NCBI GenBank assembly: GCA_003339415.1
Contig: PDHQ01000348.1
Span: forward strand, 1-33,249
Direction: 5' to 3'
Origin: Ophiocordyceps camponoti-saundersi (nom. inval.)
Lineage: Eukaryota; Ascomycota; Sordariomycetes; Hypocreales; Ophiocordycipitaceae
Length of the DNA: 33,249 bases
The notes beneath the pieces were generated by a model. It was given only the letters and a program-made list of their open reading frames with translations. It did no database searches and was not told where the DNA came from. Below are positions 19,503-31,914 of the stretch, in pieces; within the stretch, counting starts at the first letter, position 1, and the number at the start of each line of letters is the position of its first letter. The position numbers and the translations under genes were made by a program.

Positions 19503-21386
19503 CTACCCGAAAGCGAGCTTCTTTTGTCTAGGGTCAGCCACTGTGGCCTTGCCCTTTTTCTTGACCACTGGCCTGGATCGTTTGTTTGCTGGAGTTGTGG
19601 AAAGGTCTCGCGGCACTTCATCTCCTGTTGCAGCATCACGCACGGCCTGGCGAGAGAGGCAAATGTCAATGTGTTCGTTGATTTGTTGTTCGTTTGCTGG
19701 CTGAGGCCTGAGGCAGATGGGGCAATCCCACCAGTCCATATCGTCTTCGCATACTTCTCTGCCGTGCTTGTCAGACGTAGATGTTTCGCAATGGCCGACG
19801 TCCGCCGTACCGCCAACACCATCCGCACGTGGCCGGTCAGAGACCCGTGACTCCACGGTCAGATGTAACTCTGGCGTCACCGCCCTGCTTTCGCCACCAA
19901 GCTGTTGTTCCTTATGATCCTTCGTCTCGAGTCTTCGCCGCTTGAAGCCAAGGAAAACCATGGTGTCTGGTTTCTCGGTACTGACGAGATGCGTGCAACG
20001 CAAGCCCATCAGCCGCAGTTTCATGCCCGGTACTTCTTCTTGCAGTTTGCAGAGCATGGGGAGAGCATGGTTGTAGATGTCGTCCGCGAGGCTGATTGCC
20101 TTGGGCGTCACTCGCTGGCGTGTAAGCACCTCAAAGGTGTGCAACTTCACCTTGAGGCACAAAGTGCAGCCTTTATATTTTGCTTTTCTTAAATCGCCCT
20201 CCAGCTCTTCTGCCGTCCTCCGCAGCTGCTCTCGTAGCTTGAGAGGATCGGCTAATTCAGTAAAAGTGCTTTCTGTGCCAACGCTCTTTCGTTCATATTC
20301 CTCGGCAGGATGAGTTCTGGTGCGACCAATTCCTAGGTAGCAGTTAAGCAACAAGTCCGACGTCTTTTGACCGAAAAGCCGGGTCAGAAATTGCCTGTGT
20401 TCGAAGATATCGCCCCACGTCTTCACACCAATCTCTAGAAGCTCTCGCTCGAGCACTCGGCCAATGCCGTTAACTTTTCTAGTTGGCAGATCTTGCATGA
20501 ACTCAAGAATGGAACTCCTATCGTTGGGCAAGAGGTACTGTCCATCAGGCTTGTTAATATTCGAGCATATTTTGGCAAGCCTTGTATTGGCCGCAATTCC
20601 TGCCGAGACTGTGATCCGAGTCTTGTCGTGGATTTCTTTCCGCATTTTGCGGATCGCCTCTGCCGGATCAATGCTCTTTGCTGCACAGAACTCGGTGATG
20701 TTGAGATACGCTTCGTCGATGCCAGCGCTTTCGAACCGGGAGTCGTATTCGGCGAATATTTCCCTGACCTCCTGTGCCTTGGCAGTGTATTTTCGAAAGT
20801 CAGGCTTGATGAAGATAAGAGAAGGACACAGTTTTTTAGCTACGAAGCCCGCCATCCCGGAACGGCAGCCAAACTTTCGGGCGACATAGTTGCACGTAGT
20901 TAAAACGCCGCTGCCAACGGCAAATGGTAGGGTGCTGAGCTCTGGTCTCTCCAGCTGCTCTACCGCTGCGTAAAAGGCATCGCAGTCGACATGGACAATA
21001 TGCTGACTGAGATCTCGGCACGCTTCTAGCTCGGCGATTGTTCTGTCGGCGTTCCGGAGATCGCGAGATAGATCTTGCTTTTCTACCTGTTGCTTCCGCA
21101 ACAAGATGCGCGCAATCTTCTCGGTAAGGTGTCTATTGCGTACTTGCTCTCGCTTGAAGAATTTTGAGCCCTTAGATGCATCGTATATCACCTCAGAAAC
21201 CTGCAGTGGCGTTAGAGCGAGGTGCCGGAAGGGTTTAAGCTGGTCGAGACATGCCTTGGATTGATCAACCTTGTCCTGACCAGCCTTGGTCAAGGACGGA
21301 CCTAGTAAATGATACTTGAGAGTCCTGAGGTCATCTTCTCCGGCTGCTGCCTGTGCTGAATCACGCCTGGGCCCTTTTTCGGTCAT
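19503..21386 (-). CDS. POLK: DNA polymerase kappa (Y-family translesion polymerase)
   Basis: Error-prone nuclear polymerase that bypasses bulky guanine adducts. Unspliced it reads as 627 aa. Removing a 54-nt GC-AG intron (21201-21254) gives 609 aa and joins DQSK to VSEVIYDASKGSKFF, as in the family. Catalytic acidic residues (spliced numbering): Asp116 in HVDCDAFYAAVE and Asp206-Glu207 in SAGIDEAYL. Fingers (TTCNYVARKFGCRSGM), helix-hairpin-helix (LPTRKVNGIG) and little-finger/PAD (YERKSVGTESTF to MGLRCTHLV) follow. A UBZ zinc finger C-X2-C-X13-H-X3-C lies at Cys537-Cys558, for binding ubiquitinated PCNA. The extreme C-terminus QKKLAFG resembles a weak or shortened PCNA-interaction box. It borders the RIP block. 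Confidence 0.97.
   Translation of the reverse strand: MTEKGPRRDSAQAAAGEDDLRTLKYHLLGPSLTKAGQDKVDQSKACLDQLKPFRHLALTPLQVSEVIYDASKGSKFFKREQVRNRHLTEKIARILLRKQQVEKQDLSRDLRNADRTIAELEACRDLSQHIVHVDCDAFYAAVEQLERPELSTLPFAVGSGVLTTCNYVARKFGCRSGMAGFVAKKLCPSLIFIKPDFRKYTAKAQEVREIFAEYDSRFESAGIDEAYLNITEFCAAKSIDPAEAIRKMRKEIHDKTRITVSAGIAANTRLAKICSNINKPDGQYLLPNDRSSILEFMQDLPTRKVNGIGRVLERELLEIGVKTWGDIFEHRQFLTRLFGQKTSDLLLNCYLGIGRTRTHPAEEYERKSVGTESTFTELADPLKLREQLRRTAEELEGDLRKAKYKGCTLCLKVKLHTFEVLTRQRVTPKAISLADDIYNHALPMLCKLQEEVPGMKLRLMGLRCTHLVSTEKPDTMVFLGFKRRRLETKDHKEQQLGGESRAVTPELHLTVESRVSDRPRADGVGGTADVGHCETSTSDKHGREVCEDDMDWWDCPICLRPQPANEQQINEHIDICLSRQAVRDAATGDEVPRDLSTTPANKRSRPVVKKKGKATVADPRQKKLAFG
21201..21254 (-). 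other. Candidate GC-AG intron in polymerase kappa
   Basis: On the minus strand AAG|GCATGT starts the segment, CTAAC lies 14 nt before its end, and it closes with CTGCAG. It is 54 nt, stop-free and in frame, so a gene finder that ignores GC donors would leave 18 extra residues that the family lacks. Confidence 0.75.
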
Positions 21387-21600
21387 CTTTGGGTAGTTCG
21401 GCTAAGGGGAGTTGCCAGCGCAATCTGGATGTGACGCCTGGCGCGACGTGGGCGCCGCCGCGTTGCGGAAGACACGCGATGTCACGTGATCAAATTTGGA
21501 TTACCCCCTGCCCTTCAGCCCGTACTAGGAACATACATACCTTCGGGCGTCAAGCAGGGGTGTCAACAGGGGGTGTGTGAGAATAACCTAGGCCGTTACT
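21387..21600. promoter_or_regulatory. Polymerase kappa promoter and compartment edge
   Basis: The GC-balanced sequence carries a TCACGTGA box at 21482-21489, 96 bp upstream of the ATG. Between about 21,560 and 21,610 composition changes abruptly to AT-rich, beginning after GGGGTGTGTGAGAATAACC. Confidence 0.55.
21482..21489. promoter_or_regulatory. TCACGTGA E-box upstream of polymerase kappa
   Basis: Perfect TCACGTGA 96 bp from the start codon, the third promoter in the window with this exact 8-mer at short range. Confidence 0.45.
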
Positions 21601-22690
21601 ATATTAGGTTAAAGGTTAATCTTATAAGAGGTGCTATATATATATACTATCGGCTTAGTTACTATATATATATATAATATAATATTATATCTAGGTCGCT
21701 TTTATAAGCCCTTTTTAATATTAATAAAGTATTTATATTTACTACTAAAGCTATATTATCTATTAAGTGCTTATTATATATATTAGCTATATTATAATAT
21801 AACTTATTATATATTATTATATATTATTAAAAATAAATAACTATTATAATATTTATTATTTAATATAATAAGATTATTATCTTTTATAATAAAATATATT
21901 TAAAAAGTTATAATTAGGTATTATACTTTTTATAATAATATAATAATTAACTTATTAATATAATCTTATTATTAAAAGATTTTTATTATAAGATAGCTTA
22001 GTTAAGGGTATTATCTATTAGTATAAACGCTATATTATTATATAAAATATTATTTTACTTAATCTTATATATCTTAATATATTAGATAATATTATTATAA
22101 ATATAAACTATATATATTACTATAAAGCTTTACGTAATATATTCTTATATAATTATTATTATTACGCGTACGATCTTATTATTATTATATTATATATAAT
22201 AGCTAATATTAGAACCTTATATTATATAAAGTTTAACGTAAATATAAAAGCGTATAATATACCTAATTATAATATAATATTATCTTAGCTACTTAGTTAT
22301 TAAGATTAAGATATAATAAGCTTATATAGCTTATAATAGTTAGATATTTTAATATTAGTAAAGTTTATAGGAGGGATAAAGCTTATAAGAGATTATATAA
22401 TATTAATATTAAGCGCTAGCTATAGTTTAGAGTATAGATATAAGGGCGTATTAGTTATAATACTTATATAATATATATATAAGAGATTTCTATAATATAT
22501 CTATAATATAAACGCGATATATTAATAAAACTTTATAATAATAAAATCTAGCGCGTTTTTAGTATTAATAAACTTAGATATATAATATATTATTATATTT
22601 AGTAAAAAAATATATATATAAATACTCCTTACTTATAAAATTCTCTAAATACGATAATATATTCTTAAAAACTTAATTATTATTTATTAA

Positions 22691-23180
22691 TAGAGGCTAT
22701 TAATACTCGCGTATTATAAAATATAAGGATAATAAATAAACTTTATAGTAAAGCTATTCCTACTTATTAGTAAAAGCTATTAATATTACTTATTAGTAAA
22801 GGCGTCGTATAATATAAGGATAACGAACGAACCTCGCGGCGAAGCTATTCTTACTTATTAGTAAAAGCTATTAGCGCTACTTATTAGTAGAAGCTATTAG
22901 CGCTCGCGCGTTAGAAGGTATAGGGATAACGAACCTCGTAGCGAAGCTATTCTTACTATTAGTAAAGGCTATTAGTAAAGGCTATTAGTAGAGGCTATTA
23001 GTAGAGGCTATTAGTAAAGGCTATCTTTTCTACTTATTAGTAGAGGCTATTAGCGCTCGTATTATAAGGGATAAGCACGAACTTTGCGGCGAAGCTATTC
23101 TTACTTATTAGTATAGCTTATTAGTAGAGGCTATTAGTAAAGGCGTTATAAGAGATAGCTATAAACCTCGCGGCCCCTAC
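22691..23180. repeat. Tandem array, units of about 80-146 bp
   Basis: Four to five degenerate copies of a unit with anchor GGATAACGAACCTCGCGGCG, followed by AAGCTATTCTTACTTATTAG, start near 22728, 22818, 22923, 23069 and 23151. Within units the smaller word GTAAAGGCTATTA repeats several times (densest at 22960-23050). The first unit has TA where others keep CG. Confidence 0.85.
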
Positions 23181-26100
23181 TATAAAGTTTATTATTCTCG
23201 ATAAACGCGCTATTATACCTAAAAGATACGATATAAGGTAAAGAATAAGTATCGCTATTAAATAAATAATTACTTTTATATTATAATATCTAAGGCTATA
23301 GTTAGGTGCTAGCTTTACTACTACTTCTAATAATTAAGGTAATATACTTATATAGAGCACTTTTCTATTTCCTACTAGTTATTAGCTAATAACCTTACTT
23401 ATAAAGTAAGTTTATAGTTAAGATTTATAAAAGTATACTATATAGGGGCCTAAATATAAGGGATTAGAAATATCTTTTTTATATAAAATATATATCTAAT
23501 TATATAAAAATAAAGCTTTTATTATACTAAAGTATTACTTAGATCTTATTCTTATTAATAGCTAGGAGGCTAATAATATACTATAATTCCTATAATTTAA
23601 AGACCGGGTAGTTAAAAATAGCGTTTTTATAATAATCCGTTATATATTCTAATACGAATTATATAATAATAAAAAGGTGCTTCTTTATATATCTAATATA
23701 AATAAATATACCTAGTAACTTAGCTATATAGCTTCTACTATATATAAAGTTATTTATTATAAAATAAACTTATTTATTATTAATAGTTATAAATACTAGC
23801 TTTTTATACTATTAGATATTATTTCTACTAATTATTAGTAATATTAGGATATTATAATTCTTAGCGTAAGCTACTTAAAGTTTTGCTATAAATACCTCGT
23901 CTTTAAGGTTTTATAGATTAATAACTCCTATAAGTTTATCCTTAACTAGGCTTCTCTCTATAATACGTAATAGTATACTTAGTTTAGTATATTATTAATT
24001 TACGTTAATATAAAGCTTTATCTTATTAATAAGCTTTTTAGGTTTTTTAAAAATTAAGGTTAGGCTTTTTATAAGGATTAGATAATAAGTTTTAATAACT
24101 ATAAATATTCGCTAAATCTTTAAGTATAAGAATATAAAGGACCTATTAAGTAATAATAAGGTAGTAAGTTTATTATTTTCCCTATTAATTAATATAATAG
24201 CGGCGTTATAGAAGTTTATTAATAATATATCTAACTTATATTACTTATACTTATCTTTACTTTAGAGAGTAAAGACTATTTAGCACCCTCCGTATTCTAC
24301 TACGACCTCTATATAATAAAGACTAATATATATATTAGGCAGTTTAAGTTTCTTTTTAAATTATATAGCCTTATCGCTACTAGGCCTCCTTATTATAGCT
24401 ATATCTATTACTAAAGCTATAGTACCGGCTATGCTAAAACTTACCTCTAATAGTGCTAATATAAGAATCTAGCTAGCAGCGCCTTATTACCTTATTTAAC
24501 TTTTATAAGCTATAAGAAATAAGATAGGTAATTAAAAGTAAATACTTTAAATAGTTACTAAGTAGGTAATATTTACTTTTTATTATCTTAATTATATTTA
24601 CGTATATTTTAAGTAGAAATTATATAGCTTTATAGCTTATAATAACTTAATATTAGAAATCGGTTTTTTTCTTTTTTAAGAATAGCTTATAGATATATAA
24701 AACTAATTATAAAAAAACCTAGTAAGCTACCTAAAGCTATTTTATAGCTTAGAAATTAATAGCTATATAGTATAAGTTATTAAAAGTAAAATAGTTACTT
24801 TTTATAATTACCTTAAAAGCCTAGCTAACCTTAACTCTAATATAGTTTCTTTTTAGCTAATATTATAATATTATTAGTAATATAATTACCCCTTAACTTA
24901 ACTCCTATATCCTCTAAGAGTTTAGGTATTATTTTAATAATTATAATTACTTTTATATTAGCGGAAACGGTATTATTTAGAATACCTTATTATATTAGTC
25001 TAACCTTATAGCTATTAGGATATCTTAGAATACTAAGAAAAATAGTAGTTTATTTAAACTTTAGTATTCTAAATATATTACGTTAATTAGGCGGCTTCTA
25101 ATATAATTTAGTATTAGGAATAAGTTATCTATATTATCTATTAGCTTCTATTATATATAGATTCCTAGTTATCGAGCCTAAATAATCTAATAGGTTTTAT
25201 ATAACTTTTTCTTAACTCTTTTTAAGTTAAGAAAGAGTTACTCTCTACCCCTTACGCGCTTAATAATATTAAAGTCTAGCTTATCTTATTTACTACTAGT
25301 AATAAAGTAATATCGATAAGGCCTAATAGCCTTATAATTTAGATATTTTACTAATTTTTACTATAATAGGAAATCGCTAATAATTATATTTATAAATATA
25401 TAATTAAAAATTAGCTATCTATTAATAAGTAATTTAATATTAAAATTTAGCTTATATATATAAAATAGTAATTTAAAGATATTTATAAGGTTAGAATTAA
25501 ATAAACTTAATATTAGCGGTAATAAGTTATCCTTTTTATATTATATATTATATTTAATAAATTATAAGATAAGGTATAAGCTTTTAATAAATTAATATAT
25601 ATTCCTAAATAAGCTAAATATATCTATAAAGAGAAAAAGTAATAGTAATAGTATATTTTATTTCGTAAAATATTTTATAAGGTAAGCTTTTTTAAAAGTC
25701 TTAATCTCTTTCTCTCCTCGTAAAGGGGTAGTAAGTTATATTAATATAAAGCTTTAATAATCTTAGAAGAAAAAATACTTTATAGTATATAGGATATTAG
25801 GAAGATATAGCTTATTAGCGCTATAATAGCTAGGATTAAAATAATAGTCTATATAAACTTTACTTAGTAGTTACGAAATAACTTATTTTAAAATAATAAT
25901 TATAATATTTCCTTATATAATAATAAGCTTTTAGTAATTATCTATTAGCTATAAAAGCTTAGCTTATTATTTTTTTAAATATATTAGCTTTAGTAATAAT
26001 ATTATATTATATATAATTTATACCTTAAATATTAACTTACTAAGTAAGCTATTATAAATATTAAGTTTAGTATAAATTACTTTACTTAAGTATTCCTTAT

Positions 26101-29100
26101 TATAATTCCCTTCGTTATATTTATAATATATAAAGTTAAATAGCTAAAATAGTTAGCTATTATTATAAAATATATATTAGCTAGATATCGTATAAATAAA
26201 CTCGCCCTACTAGCGAGCTTATTATAGCTTCTAGATATCGCTATTAGTAAAGTAAGCTATTTTATAATATATTTTTTAGTAGTAGGTCTCCGAGCTAAGA
26301 AGCGCCTAGATTATTAATTATAGATTAAATATAAAGATATCCTTAATTAGTTTAGAGCGTAATAGGAGTAGTAGTTTATTAAGTTATAATATTTTCTTAA
26401 GAAGCTTAAGAAGCGGAAAACTATAATATAACTTTTTCTATATTATATCTTTATATAATAAGAGGCTTCGTAACTTACTAATATCTTATATAAGTTATAA
26501 TATCTTAACTAACTATTAATATCCCTTTTTAGTAATATTTTATTTCTCTTCTTAGAGTAATAATAATATCTTAAAAATAGAAAGTAACGGAGATATTAGA
26601 ATATAGTTAATTTTAATAGTTATTATTATAAGCTATTCGTATATTATAGTATTATTTAATAATATTATTATATATATTAAGGTTTTAATATAGGAAGCTA
26701 AATTACTATTATTATTATCGCTAAAAATATAGTTATTAAGGTAATTATTATCTTAGTTATTTAGTAAAAAGAAACCTTCCTTTATAGCGTTTATAGTCTA
26801 AGTAATTTCCTCTATTTATAATACTTCTACTTACTTATTATTAATATATAAGGCCTAGTTAACCTTATTAAGTAGCCTCTTCGCCTTAGGCCTATTATCC
26901 GCGTTATTACTAATATCTACTATATTAGTATCTTATTTAAGTAAACTTAAGTATTATAAAAAGGTATTTAAGCTATAATCCTTAACGGTCTTAAGCTAGG
27001 CGTTAACTAGTACTTTATTATATCTTATTAAAAAGTTAACTACTATATCTATTAAGCGTATTTCTATTAAGCGTATCTATACTAAACTAATTTAACTACC
27101 TTATCGATATATCGCTACCTATATTATAAAGTTAACTACTTATAAGATAGCGTTATTACTATTATCGCTATTATTTTATATAATATTAAAGAAAGGTTAC
27201 GATATAATAGCGTATAAGTAAATAGAATACTTAAAAGTTATTAGATTACGGATTAAAATATAGTATTATAAAAGGTAAATAGAGGTTTTAGAGAGGCTAA
27301 AATAACTAAAGCTTAAATTATATAGCTAAGGTAGATAAGATAGCTAATATTAAAACTTTATATAATATAAGGTAAATAAAAAGTAATATTAATTAATTAA
27401 GAGTAAAGCTATTAGCTAATAATATTATAAAGCTTATATATATTACGATATTATACTTTTACTAATTTCCCTATTTTTATCCTTATTCTTAGCTTTATCT
27501 TTAGCCTTATCTACTATTAGTTTATCTTCTATTACCTAAATAAAGGCTATTCCTTCCTATTAAATTCTTAAACTTTTAGATTTATTTTATATCTCCTATA
27601 TCTATCCGAGGCGCTTAATATAATACTAATAATATAACGCTATTTTTAGCTCGAATATATAGCGTAAAGTATTATAAACTTAGCTACGATAAATACTATC
27701 TACGCTTATAAAAGAGATACTTATTAGGATACTAAAGTCTAATAATATATAATATTATAATTTATAACTCTCGCCTAACTTAAATACTTTATTATTAGCG
27801 AAGGCGTTTAAGATATTTATAAGTATTAATATTATAAAAAGCTATTATAAAAAGGAGCACCTATAGATAATAAAGATTATACTATATTATATAGTTAATA
27901 TTATAAGGTATATAAATTACGTTAGGATATATATAATCGAGACTTAAGAGTATATAATATAAGTAAATATAATTTATAAACTTATAAGTATAAAAGGGGT
28001 AATAAGGTAGAAGTGCTTATAACTATATAATATATTATATATTAATTATATAAGATAAGGACTTTATAATAGTAAGTATTATTAGCTAAGCTAAGTAATT
28101 AAGCTTTATAATTATATAAAACTTTAATATAACTTAGTAAATAAAGTAAAAAACCCCTATTTATAGAGAAGAAACTAATATATTATTATATATCGATAAT
28201 ATATATTTTCTAATTATAATATATATAAAAAATATAATATTATAAACTTACCTTTTTATAGCTTATTTTTATAATTACTTACTATCTTTTTATTACGGGA
28301 ATTTCCCCCTTATTACTCTTATTAAGTAAATAAATAGTTTAATAATCTTTATAATAATAACGATATAGATTAACCTAGTATATTCTTTATAATATTCTCT
28401 TTACTAATTAATCCCTAACTTATAGATAACTTTACTAACGATAATTTCCTTAGAAGTATATAAAGCCTTATATAAAAAGGCGACTATAAGTAAAAGCCTC
28501 TTAACTTAGAAGTAAGCTTATAATAATACTAAGCTATTAATAACGGTATAAGTAGAAAATATAAACGCTAAACGTTCCTTAAGATTAAAAAAAATATAAA
28601 TAGATATTCTAATAGTTTAAGGTAACTTAAAAGTAATTATTTATTATAAATATAAATAAAGATCGAATTAAGTAAGCGATAGATTACTATTTTTCGTAAA
28701 TAAATAACGCCTAACGTAATATATTATAAAAGATTACCTATTATAAAATTTCTAGGAATTTTAACTAATAAAAAAGTAAACTTTTTCGTAACTTTAAGGT
28801 AAGTTTTACGTTTTATAAATATTAAAATATTAATATTTTATTAATATTATATAAGATTATATTAACGCCTAAGCTATAAATAATAGATATTTTTATAGTT
28901 TAAATAATATAATTAGGATCTAAGATTTATTAAGGAATAAATTCTCGCTAGATAAATTCTTAATAATATTTAATTTTATAAAAAGCGGTATTAATATATA
29001 AGGGTTAGAGTAAAAATTATATACTTAGTGCTTAGGTAAGTTATCTTACTTATAATATAATATAATAATATTAATTTACTTATAGTAATTTTTATTAATA

Positions 29101-29786
29101 TTAGTTCTTTTCTTAAAATAATTTAGAATATTATAAATAGTATCCTAGCTATAAAAGATAATAATAATATAGCTAAATATAAAGATAAGTTACGGACTAA
29201 GGGCAAACAATATAATAAGGAGATATTAAGTTTATATTTTAACTTATATAGTTAACGCCCTTAATACTAGGTAATTAAGCCTTAGTTAACTAATATTAAA
29301 ATAAAGCTATAAATACTAAAAACTATAATAAAAAAGCGGGAAAAAGATATCTTTAATTAAGTTAACCGTATTATAAAAGATCTATATATACCTAAAAAAG
29401 ACTAATAAATAAATAAGTATTTATATTTATAATATTTTAGGGCTTAATATTTATATTTATATTATTAGCTGCCTATTTTTTACTTATTAATATAATTTAT
29501 AAGGTATTTTTATTTAAATATAATATTATTTTAAAACTTATATATTATATTACTTATTATATAAATCTTATATTATTACTTTATATTAGAAAATAAGTAT
29601 ACTTCCTTATTTTTAATATAATATTAGAAAAGACCTTATTTAAGCTATATTATACGAAGAAATCTTATTTTCTAATATTTTTTAAATTATTCTATTTAAT
29701 AGTAAGCTTTACGATATTTTTTTCCCCTTATTATAGCTTACTATATAAGTATATAGTATTACCCTTAACCTCTATTATATTAATCT

Positions 29787-29893
29787 AAAAACTACCTTTC
29801 CCTCTTTACGTTACCTTTCCCTTTTTATATTACCTTTCCCTTTTTACGTTACCTTTCCCTCTTTATATTACTTTTCCCTCTTTATATTACCTT
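29787..29893. repeat. 19-bp pyrimidine-rich minisatellite
   Basis: Five to six copies of TTACCTTTCCCTCTTTACG-like 19-bp units. Copies vary C/T inside the pyrimidine run and CG/TA at the junction, i.e. by transitions only as far as I compared. Confidence 0.85.
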
Positions 29894-30295
29894 TTTAATT
29901 ATTACTAACCTCTCTTTTTATAAATATAATAAGTAATAAAGATAAAGCTTAATATACTAGCTATTATAATAGCCTTAACTAAGTATTTATATATATATAT
30001 AAAGATAGCTTAAAATATAAAAACTTAGAGGCTTTCGGGCTATCTTTTAAGTAATATCTAAGCTTATTAATAATAGCGAGAGATTTTAATAAGGGTAATA
30101 TACCCGTAATCTAGTTTTAATTTACTAAGAAATATCCTAAGATTATTATTATATTTTATCGCGCTATACTTAAGATATACGCGATATCTAAAAAAAATAA
30201 ATTTAAAATAAATATTAATAAATAAGATATTTATAAAACTAATAAAATTTACTAATTAGTAACCCCGATTATAAAACTAATATTAATAAGGTTAA

Positions 30296-30405
30296 TAATA
30301 CTAAAAGTAATAACGAAAAAGATAATAATAAAGAAAATAATAATAAAAAAATAATAATAATAAAAATAATAATAAAAAAGATAATAATAATAATAATAAA
30401 AATAT

Positions 30406-30437
<32 letters not shown>

Positions 30438-30480
30438 ACGATAATAATAATAATAATAAAGAGGATAATAGCGAAGATAA
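30296..30480. repeat. AAT/AAAGAT trinucleotide-rich low-complexity tract
   Basis: Runs of AAT, GAT and AAA triplets. At about 30,403-30,437 an (AAT)n run flips to (ATT)n, forming a hairpin-capable inverted repeat. The triplet phase could derive from an Asn/Asp/Lys-rich coding tract, but no frame is open. Confidence 0.75.
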
Positions 30481-31025
30481 TAATATTAAAAAAGACTAAA
30501 CCCTTATAATACCGCTTAGAACTATAAGAAAGAAACTTACTTATATAATATTATTTTTAGCTTTAGTAAAATAATATTATAAAAATCTATATTTTATATC
30601 CCCCTTACTTATATTAGGAAAGATTAAATATTAAGTAAGCTTAATATAAAATATAACTAAATAAACTATATTATTACTTACTTTTATAAAGAAAATTAAA
30701 ATATATAATAAAGGATTATTAACTATAAATAAGATATAAGAAAATATTAAAAGCTATATATAAGAATAGCTAAAAGAAAAGAGTTTCCTTATAAAGGATT
30801 ATAATTCCCTAAAAATTTAAGCTTTTAAAAATTTTATAATAAATATAATTAAAAATATTACTATTATTAAAATTACTATTATTAATATTTTAGAATATCT
30901 TACCCTTATAAGTACCTTTTTATTTTCTAATCTTTTATCGCTAAATAACTTTAAGAGGATATTAGATAATATTAAAAAAATTATTATATAGTAAATAACT
31001 AAAATAAAAAAAATATCTAAATTAT

Positions 31026-31243
31026 AAAAATAGCTAAACCTAAGGCTATAAAAATAACCGAAGCTAAGGCTAAGAAGATAATTTAAGATATAAAAATAGC
31101 TAAGGCTAAAGCTATAAAAATAGCCGAGGATAAGGCTAAGAAGATAATCTAAGCTATAAAAATAGCTAAAGATAAGGCTAAGAAAAAGATTAAGGCTACG
31201 AAAATAGCTAAAGCTAATATTATTAAGCGTGCTTACGCTATAT
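31026..31243. repeat. 66-bp tandem repeat, Ala/Lys-codon-rich
   Basis: Units start at 31026, 31092 and 31158, exactly 66 bp apart, with a partial fourth near 31201. Each is built of GCTAAGGCTAAGAAG-like words. Sixty-six is 22 codons, and the words read Ala-Lys in one plus-strand frame, so this may be the ruin of a charged coiled-coil coding segment. Similar but irregular words continue to about 31,440. Confidence 0.8.
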
Positions 31244-31914
31244 AAGAATAAGCTAAGAAAGATATATAAGCTATAAAGAAAGCTAAAGAAAAGGTATAAG
31301 CTATAAAGTTAAAAGCTAAGAAGAAAGCTTATACCTTAACTTAAGCTAGGAAAAAGGCCGAGGCTATAGCCTAAGATAGGTAAAATAATAAAGCTAATAA
31401 TATAGCTTATATTATAGCTTAAAATATAAAAAATAACGAAGCTAATACCTTAGCTAAGTAGTAAAAAGTAAAGGTTACTTATATATCCCTAAGTAGCGAT
31501 TTAAATATAGAAGATATTATCTTTATTACTTTTTAGAAAACCGAAGATATAATTAAGATAAAATAGAAAAATATTTATAAAATATATAAATTTATTAGCC
31601 TTAATAGATTTCTATTTTTTATCTTAAAGAAGAATAGTAAAAAGATAGCTATAGATATTATAAGTTTATTAACTAAGGTATAGGAGATATTAATACCGCG
31701 AATTTTTATAATAAACGGAGATAATTATATTTTATATAAAATTAAAAATAGTATCTTCGCCGCGCGTATTAATAACCGTAATTAAGAGTTTTTAAATATA
31801 ATAGTAATAAGGTAAAAGGGGTAAGATAAAAAAGGTAATAGTAGCTAAAAATAGATAATAAATATATAATTAATTTATCTTTATAGCTAAAAAGGTAATA
31901 ATATTAACTTTATA

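Noticed and set aside
26160..27000. A plus-strand frame in the AT block that reads as a long Gln-rich protein if every TAA/TAG is taken as a RIP-altered Gln codon.
   Set aside because: The density of TAA/TAG (about one codon in ten) is what random TA-rich sequence gives, and absence of TGA follows from TpG loss. No family motif was recognisable.
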